A DNA stretch of 7,020 nt from JAFDWI01 sp964449375 (lineage in GTDB: Bacteria > Actinomycetota > Acidimicrobiia > Acidimicrobiales > Iamiaceae), in contig CAYVAS010000099.1 in the NCBI GenBank assembly GCA_964449375.1, positions 1 through 7,020 on the forward strand, read 5' to 3'. Position 1 is the stretch's first letter. Each line of letters begins with the position of its first letter. Both the position numbers and the translations under genes were made by a program. The notes under the pieces were generated by a model. That model had not been told where the DNA came from. It saw nothing but the letters and a program-made list of their open reading frames with translations, and ran no database searches. This document shows, piece after piece, positions 1 to 4,100 of the stretch.

Positions 1-95
1 CAGCCTCGACCACCGCACCCCCGCCGAGGCCTACGCTGCCAGCCCGGCAGCCTGACATACCGAAACCCCGTGTCCACCGAAGCGGGGCAACTCCA
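1..95 (+). mobile_element. right end of an IS3-type insertion sequence (remainder off the left edge)
   Basis: This stretch carries the last codons of a transposase (stop at 53-55) and about 40 bp of non-coding sequence. That non-coding part has the look of an IS3-family right terminus: a TGTCCACC block at 71-78, a GGGG run at 84-87, and an end in CA at 94-95. Directly after it, an IS1380 transposase reading frame begins in mid-protein. I therefore infer that 95 or a base or two either side is the outer edge of the IS3-type element. The family comes from the protein tail and terminus style. The left end, and hence inverted-repeat pairing and target duplication, cannot be seen here. Confidence 0.45.
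2..55 (+). CDS. C-terminal tail of an integrase-core (rve) transposase, IS3/IS481-like, partial
   Basis: Only the last 17 codons and a TGA stop (53-55) are inside the window. They read SLDHRTPAEAYAASPAA. The pattern (H)-S-L-x-x-R-T-P-A-E-A-Y is the usual C-terminal signature of DDE transposases with an rve integrase core, best known from the IS3 and IS481 families. Nothing can be said about whether the rest of the gene is intact. IS30-type transposases can end in a similar way, so the family call is tentative. The gene would lie on the left flank, reading rightward. Confidence 0.45.
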   Translation, partial: SLDHRTPAEAYAASPAA

Positions 96-97
96 CC

Positions 98-316
98 GCG
101 GTCACGCTCGCAGCCGACCTTCTGCGCTGGTTCCAGCTCGTCTGTCTCACCGGCGCCTGGACCAACGCCCGTCCCAAAGCGTTGCGATGGTCGATCCTGC
201 ACGCCCCCGGACGGCTCATCCGAACCGCCCGACAACGCCTCGTGCGCATCATCGACAACTGGCCCACCGCCGACGTGCTCCTCGACGCCTACGAACGCAT
301 CGAGCTCATCACCTGA
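98..316 (+). pseudogene. IS1380-family transposase, C-terminal fragment
   Basis: An open stretch of 72 codons ending at TGA 314-316 begins AVTLAADLLRWFQ and continues through LTGAWTNARPKALRW, LHAPGRLIRTARQRLVRI and NWPTADVLLDAY. This order is characteristic of the C-terminal end of IS1380-family DDE transposases: a hydrophobic helix with Leu-x-Trp-x-Gln, then the K-x-L-R-x-x-L-x-H-x-P-x-R block, then the final W-P-x-A helix. Complete members are roughly 450 residues, so only about the last sixth is present. No start codon with a ribosome binding site precedes it. The frame runs back only to a stop at 53-55, through sequence that belongs to the neighbouring IS end. The catalytic DDE residues lie upstream of this fragment, so it cannot be active alone. 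Confidence 0.75.
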
Positions 317-491
317 ACCCAGGCCAACACCGAGCAGACCGGCACCACCTGAACCAGCCACGCCCCGCCACACGCCCACCAGCTCTTCGCGGCTCATTGA
401 CCAGCCGCCAGGCCGACGAACCCGGCCCCGCCGCCCCACCCGACACCTCACGCCACCAAAACCAGCCGATCCGACCACCCCAAATCAGACC

Positions 492-510
492 CGTGAAGAA
501 TCAGGGCTAG
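492..510 (+). repeat. putative right terminal inverted repeat of the IS1380 element
   Basis: The sequence reads CGTGAAGAATCAGGGCTAG. A GTGA(A/G)AAAT..GGGCTAG-style end after the transposase gene is typical, as I recall it, for actinobacterial IS1380 elements. It lies 175 bp downstream of the transposase stop. The partner left repeat is not in the window, so pairing was not checked. Confidence 0.45.
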
Positions 511-512
511 AT

Positions 513-528
513 GAGCCCGACCGGGCTC
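513..528 (-). terminator. GC-rich hairpin downstream of the small minus-strand gene
   Basis: GAGCCC (513-518) and GGGCTC (523-528) are perfect inverted repeats around a 4-base loop. The hairpin lies 44 bp past the stop of the minus-strand gene and just outside the IS1380 end. On the minus strand it is not followed by a T-run, so it is at best a weak or non-canonical intrinsic terminator. It could equally be a chance GC-rich palindrome. Confidence 0.25.
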
Positions 529-571
529 GGGCCCGCGATCAAGGGGGGTGCGCGATGTTTCCCGGGTCGGG

Positions 572-802
572 TCAGTCGCGCCAGTAGTTGTTCGCGGCCG
601 CCACCGTGGCGAACTCGATGGCCACCACATGGCCCGCGGCGGTGAGTGAGTCGGGATTGTTCGCATAGACGGGTCGCAGTCCGGCCCGCACGTCGGCATC
701 GGTCTGGATCGCACCGATCGTCTTGCGGGCGATCATGATGGCCAGCTCGCGGCCCTCCTCGGGTGTCGCTGTGATCAAGGTGTTGTCGGGTATGAGTGGC
801 AT
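572..802 (-). CDS. small uncharacterised protein (76 aa)
   Basis: The gene begins at ATG 802-800 and ends at TGA 574-572. The start is set by a GGGAGG Shine-Dalgarno at 815-810 with 7 bases of spacing. Earlier in-frame codons, back to an ATG at 949, lack such a site and translate to low-quality Arg/Pro-rich sequence. The product starts MPLIPDNTLITATPEEG and ends AAANNYWRD. It shows no signal peptide, no membrane segment and no cysteines. It looks like a compact, mainly helical cytosolic protein: an acidic EEGRELAI helix start, a central DADVRAGLRPVYANNPD segment, and an Ala-rich C-terminal helix closing in NYWRD. I do not recognise a family and assign no function. It stands alone, divergent from the large surface-protein gene, with its 3' end 61 bp from the IS1380 remnant. 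The clean start and balanced composition argue that it is a real gene. Confidence 0.7.
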   Translation of the reverse strand: MPLIPDNTLITATPEEGRELAIMIARKTIGAIQTDADVRAGLRPVYANNPDSLTAAGHVVAIEFATVAAANNYWRD

Positions 803-809
803 GCGCCGA

Positions 810-815
810 CCTCCC
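810..815 (-). promoter_or_regulatory. Shine-Dalgarno of the small minus-strand gene
   Basis: The minus strand reads GGGAGG, 7 bases upstream of ATG 802-800. This near-ideal site fixes the start of the 76-residue protein and rules out the longer upstream reading. Confidence 0.75.
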
Positions 816-903
816 GGTCTGGTGATGGCTGAGGGATAGGTACCGGTCAGGGGCCGCGAACATGCGCTCTCGACCCCCCTCTCAGGTTCTTCTGGCGAAT
901 GGC

Positions 904-911
904 AGTATAAC
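904..911. promoter_or_regulatory. overlapping -10-like hexamers in the divergent intergenic region
   Basis: AGTATAAC contains TATAAC on the + strand (906-911) and TATACT on the - strand (909-904). Each matches 5 of 6 bases of the sigma-70-type consensus TATAAT. It is the only AT-rich spot in a GC-rich divergent spacer. No good -35 hexamer (TTGACA) is visible at 16-18 bp on either side, so the call rests on the -10 matches and position alone. If used, transcripts would have leaders of roughly 90-100 bases in both directions. Confidence 0.3.
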
Positions 912-957
912 CAACGACCGAACGGTGGGCTCTGCGCGACGACACCCACGGGGCACT

Positions 958-976
958 GTTCGCGCGGAGTTCGCGC
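958..976 (+). repeat. direct repeat GTTCGCGC with embedded GC hairpin upstream of the surface-protein gene
   Basis: GTTCGCGC occurs at 958-965 and again at 969-976, an 11 bp period, close to one helical turn. The same segment can fold as GCGCG (962-966) pairing with CGCGC (972-976) around a GAGTT loop. It lies 41-60 bases upstream of ATG 1018. It could be an operator or a leader hairpin, or chance in GC-rich DNA. Confidence 0.25.
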
Positions 977-1007
977 CCCTTGCGTGACAATCGCGGCTCA
1001 TGGCGAC

Positions 1008-1015
1008 GGAAAGGA
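1008..1015 (+). promoter_or_regulatory. ribosome binding site that favours the ATG at 1018
   Basis: The purine run GGAAAGGA lies just before ATG 1018. Spacing from AAGGA is tight (2 bases); from the leading GGA it is 7. An alternative in-frame ATG at 1000 has no Shine-Dalgarno and would only add six residues (MATERT) before the signal peptide, so 1018 is preferred. Confidence 0.55.
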
Positions 1016-1017
1016 CG

Positions 1018-1125
1018 ATGAACGTGAATCGGCGACCCAGAGCCCGAAGTGCCGTCATGATCCTGTTGGTGCTGCTGGTGGTGAGCACCGTGGCGCGTGT
1101 GCCCTCCGCGCCGACGGCTGAGGCA
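1018..1125 (+). other. Sec signal peptide coding segment
   Basis: The 36 residues show an Arg-rich n-region (R5, R6, R8, R10), a hydrophobic core at about 12-26, and an Ala/Pro c-region with A-E-A before a likely cleavage at 36/37. The RR pair is not followed by the x-F-L-K pattern of Tat substrates, so Sec export is more likely. Confidence 0.8.
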
Positions 1126-4100
1126 GCGCTCCACAATCTGTTCCCCGCGGATGCCGACGGGTTCCCCAAAGGGCGCTTCTACTCCGACGAGGCGTTGTAT
1201 GTGACCCTCACCTCGGACTTCTACGGCGGTGTGGTGTGCATCGTCGACGCGTCGATCACCAACCCGGCGGCGGCGGACTGCGTCGGTGACCTCGCCTGGG
1301 GCAAACCGCACACCTACACCGGGCTGGGCACCATGTTGGGCTACCCGCTTGCCGCGCCGTGGCTGACCGCGGGCGAATGGCGGTTGTTGACGGTGCCCGC
1401 GCTCAAAGCCAAGGACGCCGCCGGCAACGAACGTCCGGTGCCGGGAACCGAGCTGTCCGAGGTGTTCGTCGTCGAAGCCTGTGGCCCGTGTGACCGCTCC
1501 TGGGCCGACGACGAACTCCAGCCCTGGAAGGACATGGCCGGGAGCATGACGTCGCTGAAGACGTTGACCGAGGCGGCGGAGGTCTACGACGCCGCGTCGA
1601 AGGTCTACGGCCTCGCGAAGAACATGTACGTGGGAGCGAGCATGGGATTGTCGGGGATGCTCTTCGGCGGGTTGGTGGCCGGTGCCGGCATGGCACTGGA
1701 CTCGATGGGGGTCAAGTCGACCGAATCCATGGCCAAGGATCTGTTCAAGGGGCTCGCCAACCGGGTCGGAACCATGTATGCCGACATCGCCGCGGATCCG
1801 CCGAGGTTCGACTACGACGTCACCACGGTTCCCCAGTTCGAGACGGTGGATCAACTGGAACCCGACGCATCGATGACGGCAGCCGAGACCGAATTGGCGA
1901 ACAGCTACTTCGACGCGATGGCACGCGCCGCGGCCTACGGCGACGCGTCGAGACTCGCGAACGAGCGCTACCAGGGTGCGGTCATCGACGGCGACCACGA
2001 AGCCGCGTACGAACAGGCACTCGCCACGTCGACGTTCACCTTCGAGATGAATCAGCAGCTTCGTCTGGTGCAGCTCTACGAAGCTCAGATCATCGACCAG
2101 TCCTGGGCGGTCGAGAAGAACGTGACCTTGCCCAGCGGCGAAACCTGGGCTGACGTGCTCGCCGAACTCGACGACCTGCGCACGAACGGATTGACGTCCG
2201 ATCAGCAGGCGGCATTGGACGCCGAGTTGGCCTCGTGCACGATCAAGACCCTCGCCGATGCCTGCCTGATCACCCAGGACCTGGTCGACCAGGCGCTGGC
2301 CTCCTGGCAGGACCCCGCGTGGTTCGCCTCGTTGCAGGCGGTCGATCCCGACGGATCGCTCGCAGACGTATTGGCCGTCAACAGCGCCGGGTTGGACGAC
2401 GCGATCACCGCGTTCGAGCACTTCGGTCAATGGATGGCCCACAACGCGAGCCTCGAGCGCGACCAGATACCCGTGACGCCGCCGAACCGCGCACCGATCT
2501 CGGCCTTCGACGCGAGCGCCCTGACCGGCACCGCTCCGCTGACCGTCACGTTCACCTCCGCCGCCACCGACCCCGACGGTGATGCGCTGGATCTGACCTG
2601 GGACATCGCCGGTACCCGACGGGTCGACAACGAGACCTCGGTGACCCACACCTTTGCCACACCCGGGTCCTATGGCGTGTCGCTGGTGGCGACCGACCCC
2701 GACGGCGAATGGCACCAGGCGATCAAATGGATCTCGGTCTACCCCGACACCGGTGTCCCCACGCCCGACAACCAGGCGCCGATCGCGTCGTTCAGCCCCC
2801 AGTGGGTCGACCGGGAGGGCCCCTTCACCCAGACCTTCACCGCGTCGTCGTTCGACCCCGACGGTGACACCGTCACCCACACCTGGCACTTCGGAGACGG
2901 CACCACCGCAACCGGCAACTCGGTCACCAAGACCTTCCCGCCCGGGTTCATCATGAGCGTGCTGTTGGTCGCCAGTGACGGCACCCTCACCGGCCAGGTC
3001 GCCGGCGAGGTGACCTCGCGGCATCCCGGGGTGGATCCGACCCCGAACGCCCCGCCGGAGGTCGGCTTCACCGCCGACCCGGCGTCGGGCAACAGCCCGC
3101 TGGAGGTGGCGTTCACCTCCACCTCCACCGACCCCGACGGTGACCCCCTCGACCACACCTGGTACTTCGGTGACGGCGCCACCGCCACGGGCGCCACGGC
3201 CACCCACACCTACACCGCGGCCGGCACCTACACCGCGACGCTGATCGTGTCGGACGGGGTGAACAGCGTCAGTACGACCCAACAGATCGTCGTGCACGCG
3301 GTCACCCCGATCCAGGCCGCCTTCGCGGTCGCCCGGGGTGGGGACGTGGCTGCCGCAGCGAACGGTGGCCGCGTCCTCGACACGGGCACGTCGGCCAATC
3401 CCTCGTATCCGGTTTCGAACCTGATCACGTCCAGTTCCGACTGGCGCTCGGTGAACGGAGTGACCGACCCGCAGGAGATCACCTTCGATCTGGCCGGTCG
3501 GGGCCGCGACCTCGTCGATCGGGTTGTACTCCGCGGCTTCAACGTGACCCAGTCGGTAAAGACCTTCTCGGTCGAGCTCGTGGAAGGGTCCAACCCATTC
3601 GGGGCGGCCACCACCGTCATCGACCACGAAACCCTCGATCGCTCCAACGACGACCAGACCTTCACCTTCGCCCCCCAGCGGGCGCGTTTCGTGAAGCTCA
3701 CCGTGCATGACAGCCACGGCGGTTCGTACCACCGACTGGGCCAGGTCTCGGTGCCTGCCGTCGGCGCCGACGCCGATGGCCCCGGTGGGATCGTGTCCCT
3801 GGCCGCCGGAAGTCCGGCAACCATCGTGTCCGCGACCACCGAGTACAGCGCAGGCCGGACGGCCGCGAACATCCTGAACAGCAGCTCGTCGCAGTGGTCG
3901 TCGACCGCGGATCAGGTCACCGATCAGCGCATCCGGGTGCAACTGGGCGGCGAAGGCACCCACGAATTGTCGACGATCGTGCTGCGCTCGTCGGGCAACT
4001 CCTATACCGTCGGCGACTTCGAGGTGTACGCGTCGCCGACCGGCGACGACGGGTCGTGGACGAAGGTCCTCGACGACACGATGGCACCCACCAACGCCGC

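Larger units (their letters stand above)
96..510 (+). mobile_element. right-hand remnant of an IS1380-family insertion sequence
   Basis: The remnant holds the C-terminal 72 codons of an IS1380-type transposase (to 316), then about 175 bp of G-poor, C/A-rich non-coding sequence. It ends in a putative terminal repeat finishing GGGCTAG at 504-510. The left part of the element is missing at 95/96, where an IS3-type end abuts it. The right border is inferred from the terminal-repeat-like sequence; the bases directly outside it are ATGA. IS1380 elements duplicate a short target site, but the opposite flank is not in the window, so this cannot be tested here. Confidence 0.6.

Noticed and set aside
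70..510. A 146-codon + strand open frame
   Set aside because: The translation is Arg/Pro/His-rich and without pattern. Across 98-316 another frame reads as IS1380 transposase, and the rest is the IS non-coding tail.
572..949. A longer 125-residue version of the small minus-strand gene starting at 949
   Set aside because: The first 49 residues look non-coding and there is no ribosome site at 949. GGGAGG at 815-810 supports the start at 802.
984..991. GTGACAAT considered as a -10 element for the large gene
   Set aside because: GACAAT matches only 4 of 6 consensus bases and has no -35 partner at a usable spacing.
1000..1002. Alternative ATG start of the large gene
   Set aside because: It is in frame but lacks a Shine-Dalgarno. 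The purine run at 1008-1015 fits ATG 1018.
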